From Sphagnum compactum (lineage: Eukaryota; Bryophyta; Sphagnopsida; Sphagnales), in NCBI GenBank assembly GCA_965153455.1, contig OZ234493.1, positions 19,396,213 through 19,460,212 of the forward strand: a DNA stretch of 64,000 nt. Reading direction: 5' to 3'. This document shows, piece by piece, positions 28,627 through 39,494 of this stretch. Position numbers and translations under genes: made by a program. Each line of letters opens with the position of its first letter. The stretch's first letter is position 1. The notes below the pieces were generated by a model that saw only the letters and a program-made list of their open reading frames with translations, was not told the origin of the DNA and did no database searches.

Positions 28627-29740
28627 AGATAGGCTGAGGCTGGTGACACAGATGCATGAGGACTTGGGACACTTTGGGGAGCAGAGGACCTTGGCAGAAA
28701 TCTGCCATAGGTACTTCTGGAACAATAGAACGGAATGTGTGAAGACGATGGTCAGAACGTGCCAGCAATGCCAACTGGTAAGAAGTGAGGGAAGCATACG
28801 CTCTGGGGATGAGCGTCTGAAGAGTATCCCGGTTTGTGACTTGTTCCATCGAATTGCTCTGGACACAGCTGGTCCACTGCCTGGGACAAGGGCAGGCAAT
28901 AAGTATATCCTGGTGGCCATCGACCACTACTCGAAGTGGTGCGAGGCCAAAGCTGTTGCTGATCACGGGGCCCAGACTGCTGCTAGATTTCTGGAGGACG
29001 ATCTGATCTGCAGGTACGGGGTTCCCAGGTTTGTGCTGACTGATAATGGGGGGGAATGGGGTGTAGAATTCGAAACCATGTGCAGAGATTATGCCATACA
29101 CCACCAGCGCACTGCACCACAGTGGCCGCAGTGCAACGGAATGGTTGAACGGATGATCAAAACACTCAAGCACGGCATCACTGTACTGGCTGTGAACCCT
29201 GCCAACACGAATTGCTGGGATGAGCACTTGGCGAAGGTATTGTTTGGGTATCGGTGTGGAGTGCAGGCGAGCACGAAGTTTTCGCCGTACATGATCCTGA
29301 CGGGTGGGTCGCCGCGACTTAGGGCAGACAACTACCTGAACAATCTGACCGAAGTAATTGATGACTCTTCCAGTATGGAAGACACATCGGTGCAGTTCCT
29401 GGAGAAGGTGAAACTTATTGCGAGCATACATGAGGATGTATTGCTCAACGTTGAGCAGGCACAGAAAAGACAGAAGAGTACGTATGCACATAAAGCAGGT
29501 AAACACTTGTTTGAGGGACTGGTGGCTGGGGTCTCGATGGTCAAGATGAAGAAACCAGGCAAGAGGAGAGCACTCAGTGCCAGCTGGGAAGGTCCTTATC
29601 ACTTTGTTGGGCATGTTGATGGCAAGGGCGATTTCGACTTCGAAGAAGGCAGTCGAATCTGCATCGTCCGGGACGCTGATGGGCGGCAATGGGAAAGGTC
29701 CCGACGCGATCTGCAAGTTTACTATGTTCAACCGGACTGA
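28571..29740 (+). CDS. pol: Integrase (pol part 2, shifted frame)
   Basis: The frame is +1 relative to the RT part and overlaps it by about 55 bases. It has no ATG of its own at the start; the family-like reading already begins at N-G-K-L-Y-F-K-E-L near 28583. Counted from the TTG at 28607, the zinc-binding residues are H17, H22, C52 and C55, and the catalytic triad is D86, D146 and E181. A W-E-G-P-Y motif lies at 327-331 (the GPY/F module) and no chromodomain follows. The protein inserts cDNA into the genome. A -1/+1 indel or ribosomal shift would be needed to express it from pol. A 480-residue antisense frame over this region is a shadow. Confidence 0.88.
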   Translation, partial: YCWKNGKLYFKELYVPKPEDRLRLVTQMHEDLGHFGEQRTLAEICHRYFWNNRTECVKTMVRTCQQCQLVRSEGSIRSGDERLKSIPVCDLFHRIALDTAGPLPGTRAGNKYILVAIDHYSKWCEAKAVADHGAQTAARFLEDDLICRYGVPRFVLTDNGGEWGVEFETMCRDYAIHHQRTAPQWPQCNGMVERMIKTLKHGITVLAVNPANTNCWDEHLAKVLFGYRCGVQASTKFSPYMILTGGSPRLRADNYLNNLTEVIDDSSSMEDTSVQFLEKVKLIASIHEDVLLNVEQAQKRQKSTYAHKAGKHLFEGLVAGVSMVKMKKPGKRRALSASWEGPYHFVGHVDGKGDFDFEEGSRICIVRDADGRQWERSRRDLQVYYVQPD

Positions 29741-29761
29741 GCTGAGGGACTCAGCTTTTTC

Positions 29762-29776
29762 AAAAAGGGAGGGGTT
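29762..29776 (+). promoter_or_regulatory. Polypurine tract
   Basis: AAAAAGGGAGGGG lies just upstream of the right LTR, where plus-strand DNA synthesis is primed. Confidence 0.8.
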
Positions 29777-29781
29777 ACATA

Positions 29782-30518
29782 TGTGACCGAACAACGGGTC
29801 ATTGGTTTTCTTTTTGCTTCTTGCCGGTGAGAGGATGCGAACTGAGACGAGGATCAGACTCGCCGCCTCATTCATGAGTGGCGGCGGATCATGATCGATT
29901 TCAGAATTCGGATGGCTAGGGTATGCATGGGCTGCATGGCAAGAGCTGTCTAGAGGACGGCGCTTCATGAATTCCAGTGCGACGCTGCATTCATGAGGGA
30001 GGATGGGCGCGAATAAGATAGCTTGGGGATGAAGCCAAGCGAGGCAGCTAAGTAGAGAGGATAGTGAGTGTTGGGAAGACAGTTAGGTGATGGGACAGAA
30101 GTTCTGTGAGGAGGTTAGGCTGATTGTTGTTTTTCTCTTCCGCTGCGATTTGCAATCGGCCAGACCCTGGCTTCTGTCATGGTGATGCTTGGCTAGCACC
30201 ACAGAGCTGGTAGATTTTGGTAGTAAGAGGGATGTGGGCGCTTGCGCTGTCGAGGAAGCTGTAAATATCAAAGTGTGAATGAGGAATTGCGTTGTTTCTT
30301 TCATGCCTCTGTTGCTTTGTGTGAGTGGACAGTTCAGTCGAATGAGTCCTGCATTCATGTTGTGGTGCGATTCGATCAGAAGTTGAGCAGGCAGAGACTC
30401 AATGTCTGGAGTCTGTGTTGTGTTTGTGTGCATCTCAGTCGATCTGTGGTTTCGATCGGATGTGCTCCTGCTAGGGCAGAGAGAGGGATCCGATTGTCTT
30501 CTGGGTCTCCTCCTTTTT
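29782..30518 (+). repeat. Right LTR (737 bp)
   Basis: It is the same length as the left LTR, with 11 differences, all transitions, and no indel. It ends ...CCTCCTTTTT, followed by GGTTACAG. The four bases TGGT at the junction match the start of the primer-binding site, so the exact border is uncertain by a few bases. Confidence 0.9.
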
Positions 30519-31006
30519 GGTTACAGTTTCATTCACAAGTGCACAAACACCTTAATTTTATTAATTGAAAGATACACGATAAAAAAGCCAAAGAGGGGGG
30601 CAAGGTGACCCATTGTTAGGTTGGAGTTGGTAACTAATATTGCTTACCAAATGAAAGTCTAAACAGGCTATGCAAGAGATCACAAATATAAAAAGACACA
30701 GAGAAACAAAATAGACACATAGGGAGAGAAAGACCTTGCACCCTATAGAAAGGAAGTACATAACTAGGGGCAGCCCATCACCATGGATTAGAATTGGGGG
30801 AAGACTACAAAATAGAGTATTAAGTCAAACTCAAATGATACGAAGTTGCTAAATTTGGGAAGCAGTTTCTAGACGACTAGTAGGTCATTGAAGCCCCTTG
30901 AGTTAGGTGGAGACATTGGACAACCCTGTTTAACCAATTGTTTATGTTTTTCCTTTTGTTTCATTCTAAGCTCCTGTTCACACTCCTCTTTCCACAACCT
31001 TTGATG
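30519..31006. other. Intergenic, nothing recognised
   Basis: This AT-rich flank of the retroelement holds only a short minus-strand frame (30561-30761) without recognisable content. Confidence 0.5.
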
Positions 31007-31560
31007 CTAGTTAGAATTTAGACTAGGGCTTGGTAGTGGTTGTTGTGTATCATTAATAAGACTTTTCGATTCATTCAACCTTGCTAACGAAATTTCCAAA
31101 AGAGGGGAACAATTGACACTGGGAGAAGGTGTTCCAATTCCATTGGGGCTCCCAGAACTCACGCTCATCTCACTCTTTTGGTTGCTAATTCCAATTAACC
31201 TTCCATTGAGATTGTCGGATGATTTGCTGGGGTTGTGCGTTTGTTGTTTCGCAATAATAGGGTTCAAAGGTCCAATAAAACTCTCTACAGGCCTAGTTGA
31301 TGCAGGAATTTTTGAACTCTTCATTGAAGTTTCATAAAGTTCCTCATGGAGTGGTGTCTGGAGCCTTTTGAACTCCAAAGCCTTTTCATACAAGAAGGCA
31401 TGAAACTTGGATTTTGGCAATTCATCTTCCTCCTACTGTTGTAGAGACCATCCCCTTTCCCCAAGACTATGTTGACATTATGGGGTCCCCATGTTTGCAC
31501 AATCTCCATTAGCAACAAGTCTTCCTATAGAAATCCCTCCATTCGCCATCAGATTAAGCC
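31007..31560 (-). pseudogene. Unrecognised Ser/Pro/Asn-rich reading frame
   Basis: A minus-strand frame from 31420 to 31007 gives 137 residues, beginning with a helical, Lys/Leu-rich stretch and ending in Ser/Pro/Asn-rich sequence. A second frame (31518-31321) overlaps it and reads naturally further upstream, so the pair may be one old coding region broken by a frameshift near 31430. I recognise no domain. A decayed mobile-element protein is possible, but this is a guess. Confidence 0.2.
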
Positions 31561-34500
31561 TCTAGTTGTTGCCATCCACAAATGATGGCTCTAACATCGG
31601 GTTATAGCTTTCATTCCAAGTATCGTGTTGGATAAAACCAAACCTTATAAAGTCCATTTTTTTGAAGGAAATAATTCAACCTTTCATAGTATGTTGAAAG
31701 TTACATAAGCAAAAAATTGGGCATTAAGATTAGTTTGGACACTTGCTTTCACTAGTATTTGTACTAGGTTGTCCTTGACAACTTGAATTACTTCACATTG
31801 GTACCGAATGTTGCAAATTATCAAAGATTCCATTTTGCCCCAAACCATTACCTGTAACCTCCATCACAAGCAAGTGCAAGGTCCCATACTAGTCCATTTA
31901 ATGGGCATAAGCTTCCAGCTACCATGGCATCAATTGTCTTGGAAGGTCTACCATGTATACGATTTGAATATCCCCCCTCTACCTCATAGGTCTCCAAATG
32001 ACCTAGATCGAGCCAAGTGAATTGGCTTGACGAAATCAACCATCCCTTGTTCATGAGTATGTAACTTCAACTACTAGATCACTTTGTGCATACCATGACG
32101 AGGTAATAATGACAAGTTTGGATATTCCTAAGTTGTTAGATAAGAGCATTATCTAACCAATTTGATGCTCATATGTAATGGCTTCTCTAACATTTTACTA
32201 ACACAATCACATTTGGTATGTCCAAGTCCAAAGCTTTTTAACATCAACATATACCATAATGGGACCTAAGCACACTACACATGTTTCAACATTTAATCAA
32301 TGCCTAGAACCAAAGGGTCTTTCATTTTATAAACAACTTTAGACCTAATAGACATGTATGCTCTTCTAAAAACTAAGGACCATCCAACACCAATTAAGAA
32401 GTAAAGATCATTGTCCAACTTAGTAGTTACCTTGTATGTAAGGAGTTAAACATATGTAATGCAAGCAACTTTGGAAGATGGACAAAAAATTCTACATATT
32501 ATTAATTTTGTCCAAAATGTTTTGAATGCACATATTGCCATTTTTTGTTTATACGGTAAAAAATTCACCAAATTGTGGCAAGCTCTGGTCTTCTATAGGC
32601 TTTTACAACCTTCTAAGTAATGGCTCTCTAGGCAGATCCAATTGGAAATTGCATGCAATCTATCTTTATAGGCTAAGGAATTTTAGGAGATAGGTTCACT
32701 TCCAAAGTTTGAGCCTCCAGAGATCAAACCACAATTTTCTCCTTCCCATCAACCATACTAAATCAAGTGTTTGGGGTAAACCAAACCATTTCAAATTATG
32801 AGCCTCTAAAAGTTTCACTACATTTGCCCAAGGTCACTTCCAAGCCATTGGTGCTAAAAATGTTGCTTGCTGTCCTCGAAATGCACTACTATTTATCAAT
32901 GTTAAACAATCCATTTGTGGGAGAGAGTATGATGATTGATTGACCCTCCTCCTTAATTGTGGTGTCACTGGGCTATTCAACTAGTGTTCAGAAGCATGGT
33001 GTGAGGTCTAAAGGAAACATTAACTAGTGGATCATTAACAACTATATGTTCACTCTAAAATCCTTCGCCACACCTACTCTTAGGAAGGTTGTTGTGAGGC
33101 TTCCTATTCGCCATCTTGCACAACCATACACAACAACACCGAGACCACTAACCATCCCTCATCATCATTTTTTGCAATGATAATTCAAAAAGAAAAGGGA
33201 CTGACTTTGATCAACTAATAGAAGCTTGTAATTTAATTTGTTACGCAAAAAAACTTTGCAATACCTATTACAAACCTTGAAATGCCAAATGCTTTTAGTA
33301 GGTGGATTATGCAATACCTGAAAATGGGTCATTAAACCAAGCATTGGTTTGTTATAAATCTTCCTATGGCCAATTACGATTTCAACTGCAACAAAAAAAC
33401 CCTAAAAAACCTTTGTCCCTAGTCCCCCACCATCAAGCTACCCATTCTTAAAGGTTATATTTAGTAATTACCATTGTGATTTGGCAAACTTACTTTGGGA
33501 TTGTAATTTTGGGCTATGTATTTAAAAGCCCCCAACCCATATCTGCCAACCTACTCTTTTTGAAATCACACCTTCATATAGGGTTTTTTTCGTAATGGAA
33601 TTTGTGATGTAACTAAAGTGGTGACAATTTTAAAAATAATTTAGCCAAATTTGGCTACCTATTAGATTTGAAAGTTAAAGAAAACTTGAATCCTTCCTTA
33701 TCTTTGGCTACCTACTAGAACTTATGATAAATATTTTGCAATTTTGAAAAAACAAATCCTCAAAATTTGGTTAATTAGGGCCATTTTTTTCATCAAAAAA
33801 TGTTTTGTATAGGTCGAAATCATATTTTTCAGTTCAAAATTGGTGAAAATTCGCCATTAAATAAAGCACAATTTCATTTCAATGTTTTCCTAAAAACAAA
33901 TTTTCATGGTGCCCCCAAAGTCAAAATAATCCACTAGAGGATTTAGCTAAATGTGGTTAAAATAATACTCCATATTCAATGATTTTTGGACCTTTGCTCC
34001 AACATTCTAAAACCAACAAGTTGCACCCAACATTTTTTTTGGTGCAAAATTTCGCACTAGTGCAAAATCTGAAAATGATTTGCGAGGTGTTCAATGATTT
34101 TTTTTTTTTTGTTTTCAAAACATTCACCAAAAAATAGGGGATAAGGTGTTGTTCACCACATTTAGATTGTGTGTCCCTAGAGGTAGCTAAAAAGCATCAA
34201 AATTCTAAAAAAAACTTAGCCGAATGTGGCTAAATCCTTTTATTGATGGTTGCCAATGTGGTTACATTACAAAATTGAAAAAATAAATGATTGGTTGCAC
34301 CCTACACATCGAGAGCTTTCCAATGGTTTTGTAGTGGCAATACAAATATAAAACATTATTTAATAATAGGATAGCATAGGGTAAGCCTATGTTATTCACC
34401 CTCCCACGTAAACAAATTCAATTGATTTTTCCTTCCTAACCCAATCTTTATGATTTTTTTGTTTTACCTTTTATTGAGAAAATAAGGATTTGTAGGAAAC

Positions 34501-35274
34501 CATTCATCACTATTCCATTTGGTAGTTTTTAAAAAATAAAAAATCATAATACACAAATGGAATTTTGTGTGTATAGTTACAAAATTACATTGGGATTGGT
34601 TTCAATGGTAAGATTGGTGGCCTCTAATCATTGTTAGCATCACCACAACATGAAACTACCCTAGGTGGTGTAATTGGGTGTTAATTCACCCTAGTAAACA
34701 AATATGTATTTACTTTGTATTATGACACCCTAAACATACATAAGCATTATTTTCTTATTGACACTCGGAGGACATTTGAGAATATATCTTTCAAAAAAAT
34801 AAAGTTTAAAGTATTTGAACTTTGAACCAGAGTTGGTCGGTTTTAGTTTTTGGGTGAATTTTGATTATGGGTCCTAGTTTGGTTACCAGTTATCCAAACT
34901 ATCAATCACAAATTGTGCATTTGTTTATTCAAAACTAGAATCGGGAATGGCCTCTAGCTATAATTGGACCTAAGTCGGAACCACCCCAAAATCAAAATTT
35001 TCTAGGTTCCAATTCCAACTAGTTAATAAAGTTTTTAAATTTGTATTTGTATTTTTTCGCTTGATTAACCCTATTGTTATAAATGTTTGTTTTAGAATCA
35101 ATAAGATTTTTGAATAATAATAATAATTTCATAAACAATAATTTTGGGGCGAGGTGGGGTTGAATTAGGAAGATAATTGTTACTTTCGGAACATGTCTCA
35201 ATCAAGGATACAAGTTTTTAGATTTGTTTTTATAAAACTTGGATAAATAACCATGTATAATCATAATAGGTCAT
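31561..35274. other. Intergenic with dispersed repeats
   Basis: No gene is recognised. The segment 33580-34290 has relatives at 55280-55480 and 57035-57200. They share tttggctacctact-like, tgttgttcaccacat and ggttgccaatgtggtt strings and look like old dispersed repeat copies. Everything else is AT-rich single-copy-looking sequence. Confidence 0.45.
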
Positions 35275-35312
35275 CACATTTGGTTGGCAGTATAGTGGTA
35301 ATAACTATAAAA

Positions 35313-35466
35313 CATTACTACAAAATGTGAATGCAATTCATTAGTCCTCATTCATTAGACCAATGAATTCACTACTTCCCCACTAGGTCTCATTCACTAT
35401 AACCAATGAATTCACTCATAATCCAATGAAATCACTTGGTGTACAAGGACACTTTTTGTTGTAATG
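35313..35466 (+). mobile_element. CACTA-type MITE, copy A position 1
   Basis: The ends are CATTACTACAAAATGTG and ...TTTTTGTTGTAATG, each one base from the CACTAC/GTAGTG form. AAA flanks both sides (35310-35312 and 35467-35469), a 3-bp duplication typical of CACTA elements. It is non-coding and shared with copy B (41551-41704). Confidence 0.7.
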
Positions 35467-35699
35467 AAAATGAGGTAAAAAAACCATGACAATGGGGAAG
35501 AAAACATGAAGGTTTTGACTAATGGAGTTATCCTCACCAAGCCCACTAGAAGAAAACAAACACCACGTCTTTAATCAATGCATTGAAGGACGTCACAACA
35601 ATGAAATGACCATGTTTATTTCACAATTTTGTGCATTATGTGTGTATATACAAGCAAGAAATTACATAACAAATATAGAGGTAGGTAGATAGATAAGTG

Positions 35700-36000
35700 A
35701 TTAATATTTTCATACATGCCAACCTATACCTATTTAAATCTATGCCCTATCCACAACCGATCAACCTACCTACCCAGTGATCCACAACCAATCAACCTAC
35801 CTACCTTCTAATTACCTAGCTAACTAGTTGCTACCTATCCACAACCTATGTATTTACTTACCTACCTATCAACAACCTACCTACCTAGATTATGCTTACC
35901 CAAAACCAACCTACTAGCTACCTATCTACCTACAATAAACTTACCCACAACCAACCAACAAACCTACCTCCCTACCTACATAACCTATGTGTTTACTTGT
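35700..36000 (+). repeat. CCTA/ACCAACC low-complexity stretch, copy A
   Basis: An irregular run of CCTACCTACC, TATCCACAACC and ACCAACCAAC blocks. Frames through it read as repetitive Y-L-P-T peptides and are artefacts. Confidence 0.75.
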
Positions 36001-36318
36001 GTTTGGGGTGTAGGATTCAATTCAGTCTCACTAATCTTTATGATTAGAACAAGTTCATAATTAACCAAGAGCTTAGAACATAACTAAATATTTTCCAATG
36101 ACTAACAATTTTAGAAATATGATTAAAATTTTCATCATTATTTTAAAGTAGCACTTTTATTTCATTGAATAATTATCTAAGTTCCAAAGATGGGGGGTTT
36201 ATTCCCACATATATATTTACATTCCATTATGATATTTGAAATGTTTAAAATCATCACATGCATAAAGCACCAAACATGTTTTCCCTTTGAAATATTTGCC
36301 CATTATAAACCAAATTAA

Positions 36319-36349
36319 CCCCCCCTCCTCCACCCCCCCTCGCCCCCCC
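36319..36349 (+). repeat. C-rich tract (quadruplex-type), copy A
   Basis: Several runs of five to seven Cs separated by one to three bases. The opposite strand therefore has the pattern of a G-quadruplex. It lies 11 bp before the hairpin at 36361. Confidence 0.6.
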
Positions 36350-36360
36350 TTGTTAGTGCT

Positions 36361-36415
36361 AATGCATTATACAAGATTGTAATGCATAGTGCATTACAAT
36401 CTTGTGTAATGCATT
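36361..36415. repeat. 26-bp-stem hairpin, copy A
   Basis: The sequence is an almost perfect palindrome: a 26-bp arm, a 3-base centre (TAG) and a complementary arm with one mismatch. The arms start AATGCATTATACAAGATTG. The structure is conserved in copy B at 42771-42825. Confidence 0.85.
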
Positions 36416-37725
36416 CTTTTTAAAGTATTTTCTTGAACCATACATTTCTTTACACGGTCTTGTGGCGACTTAAAGATTATAAATTATTGTCAATTACAAC
36501 TTCCATTCATATAAACATCACCAAGATAGGAGGTTGAAAACTATGCCACGTGACAAAAAGATGAAGAAATTAACCTTTTTTCTTTATCGGGAATAATGCC
36601 TTGTATGCCAAGCATTCTTTAAATTTCACCCCTAGGCTTCAAACTACCGCCCATAGCTCTAAGAGGTTGTCTTTTTGGAATGCATTTTCATAGAATGCAT
36701 GGGGTTACCATAGAAGCATTCAATGCTGTAAGGAATGAAAAATAAATATCTTATAACATCCATTGAAAAGAATGTATGGACAAAACACATATATTCTTCA
36801 TGTACATATTTGTAATGGATGTGAATTCAATGGTAGGTGGGCAAGGATGAATGTAGATGAATGTGGATGAATTTCATCCATCCATGATTGTCAAACATTA
36901 TTGCACAAATGAAAAATCAAACAAAGGAAAAGGACATTTATGAATATTGCATTCAAGCCATACCATTATACATTGAATGATCACATTTCAAGGTCAAGGG
37001 ATTTGCTATTTTTTTTTACATCTAGAGGTTGTGTGAATTTCAATCTTGTATGCATACAATTCACCTTTGCCTTACATGCACTCCATTGTTTCTTATGATT
37101 TTTTGGGTTTTTATTATTAAATTAAAAAAATTGTTATGATTAAAAAATCCATAGTTTTTGTTGGGTTCTACCGTATAGCATAAAAAGCTATTGTTGTTTT
37201 CACATGTATTTACAAGCACGAAAGTTTCCCTGCTGAGTTTTTTAAATGGTCTTCTCCTTAAGTGGGAACTTTTCAAATTTAGAACATTGTGTAGTAGATG
37301 TGTTTTAAGCATGGGAAAGCCTTAAGGGAGTGCATTTTTAAAAAAATGGTTTGCCTTGGCTTTACCTCATGAGAGCCATTTATTTTAGGATTGTTCTTCC
37401 CTAAGGCTTGATTTAACACAAAATGTGAAGGATCCACAAAAAGTTTAAACATCCATGCTTAAACCTTTTTTATCTTCATAAATTGTGTTTACAGCAAAAT
37501 TTAGTTAAATTGTCTTACAAATGATTGTCATTATAACTACATCACAAAAATGAATGAGGAAAAAAACACTATAGAGGAATTTCTTCCTTGACCCCCTCCA
37601 ATTTAGAAGAAGATGAAAAATCAAAGTAGGACTAGGTATATCACAATGCCCAAAATTTAAAAATGAAGAAAAAGATTTTTTTAATTTTTTAAAATAGGAA
37701 AAATGGCAAAGCATCAACAACAATG

Positions 37726-37745
37726 CCCCCCCCCCCCCCCCCCCC
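37726..37745 (+). repeat. Homopolymer of 20 C
   Basis: Twenty consecutive Cs. Copy B has only a short, interrupted C tract at the equivalent place (about 44136-44145), so the run arose by slippage, or is an assembly artefact. Confidence 0.8.
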
Positions 37746-39379
37746 TCTTTTACTAGTAATCTCATGCATTTTTTATTAAAAATAAATATGGTCTTGAAAC
37801 TTGGGTGTTTTTTCCCCCATTTTTTTTCCATTTTTTGAATTTACACAAAATATCAAAAAATCCATTTTTTTAGCCACAAAGTTTTTTAAATGATTTTCTT
37901 AGTGACGCCGTGGTATTGGGATTGATGATTTTTATTTTATTTTTGATTTTTTCGATTTTGCTAAGTTGGCAATCATAAATGCCAATATTTTGCCATGGCT
38001 CCACAAGAGAACTCATTGTGGATTTTTTCAAAAATCCTTCATTAATGTGACTACAAGTGTTATAGCCTATGGTAGAAATTTGGCAATTTATATTATAAAT
38101 ACCTCTAATGTAATATTCATTTAAATCAAAAATATTTTTGTCAATATAAGGTTTAACAAATAAATATTTTCATTTATTATATATAAGTGATGATAAAAAC
38201 ATTTGTTAAAGAAGTTATATTTCCATGGATGAATATTCTGTTATCTATTTTTATCAAGTGAAGCCCACAATAAAATAATTGTAAGTTAAAAACTTTATAT
38301 GTAATATGTTACATGTTATGTATTTTATATCTTATAAAAAAGACATATTATATAATATTTATTATAAATTTATATGTTAAAAAATATTTCACTTCGATTT
38401 TGTTATGTTGTAAACATCTTTTAGCATTTTATTGAATAAAGGCAGAAAATAAAATCTGGCTTGTTTTTCAGAATTAATCTAGAATTTTATTTCAAAAATA
38501 CATATTTTCGATTTATGACTGATAACATTTATACATAAAATAACAATAGATTATATCATTAATTGATATAATAAATACAGTGAAATTTTTTTATGTAGAA
38601 ATAATTTGAAATATTAAAAATTTAGGTAAATTATATTATTAAATATTTTTTAAAAATTAAGAATAAAAATTAAATAGAATAACATATTATTTATTATTTA
38701 TTATATTATTTATTTAAATTAATTATTTAAATGATCCAAAAATAAAATACATTAAAAATATTTTGATTATATAAAAATGGAATATGTATATTTATTATTT
38801 ATTATTTAAAAATAAAATAAATATATCTTAAATAAAAATATTTTAAATGGTTTTTTATATTTAAATAATACCTAAATTATGTAATTATAAATAATATGCT
38901 AATTGATAATACAAAATCTTTTAAGAACTTATTAATAGTATTCCAATTAATTAATATGAATAAATAATATAAATAATAAATAATAAATAATTTGCTTACA
39001 TATTTATTTATTTGGAATTTTATTGTAGTTCATTTGGGTTCAAAATAATGGAATATGTTGATTTATTTTTAATGAATCTACATATCATTATTATATTATA
39101 TTACTGAAATAAATTATTATATATATATATAAACACATATTTTCATCTTTTTATTTCTTAAAAATTGTCTTTACATTGTAAGAAATGAAGGCCCAAATTA
39201 ATATATGGCAATTAAATTCAAAATTGTATGTAGAGTAAATTTCTAAATGTATCCTAAGTTGGTTTAAATCACATTCTAATTTGTCATATTGTAACTATTT
39301 GATGTAATAAAAGGTTATGATAAATTAATTATATTAAATAAATAATGACATGGTGAAATTTCAAGTGAAGAATTTCAAT

Positions 39380-39494
39380 CACTACTACAAAATGTGGGTG
39401 TAGTTCATTAATCCTTGTTCATTAAACTAGTGAATTCAATCAAAATCCAATGAAATCACTTGGTGTACAAGGACACATTTTAATTGTTGTAATG
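39380..39494 (+). mobile_element. CACTA-type MITE, copy A position 2
   Basis: It starts CACTACTACAAAATGTG and ends TTGTTGTAATG. AAT flanks both sides (39377-39379 and 39495-39497). It is shared with copy B at 48610-48720 and therefore older than the duplication. Confidence 0.75.

Larger units (their letters stand above)
22693..30518 (+). mobile_element. Full-length Ty3/gypsy LTR retrotransposon
   Basis: This is a 7.83-kb element. In order it has a left LTR, a tRNA-Met primer site, an extra ORF, gag with zinc knuckles and protease, reverse transcriptase-RNase H, integrase, a polypurine tract and a right LTR. RT before integrase places it in the Ty3/gypsy (Metaviridae) order. No chromodomain follows the integrase GPY motif. 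It is clearly GC-richer than the host sequence. The LTRs differ at 11 of 737 positions, so the insertion is young. Three coding lesions suggest that it cannot now move on its own. I see no matching 5-bp duplication at the borders. Confidence 0.92.

Noticed and set aside
28526-29968. 480-codon minus-strand frame over the integrase
   Set aside because: It lies exactly antisense to a well-supported integrase with catalytic residues, has no recognisable domain and extends into the LTR. It follows from the codon bias of the sense strand.
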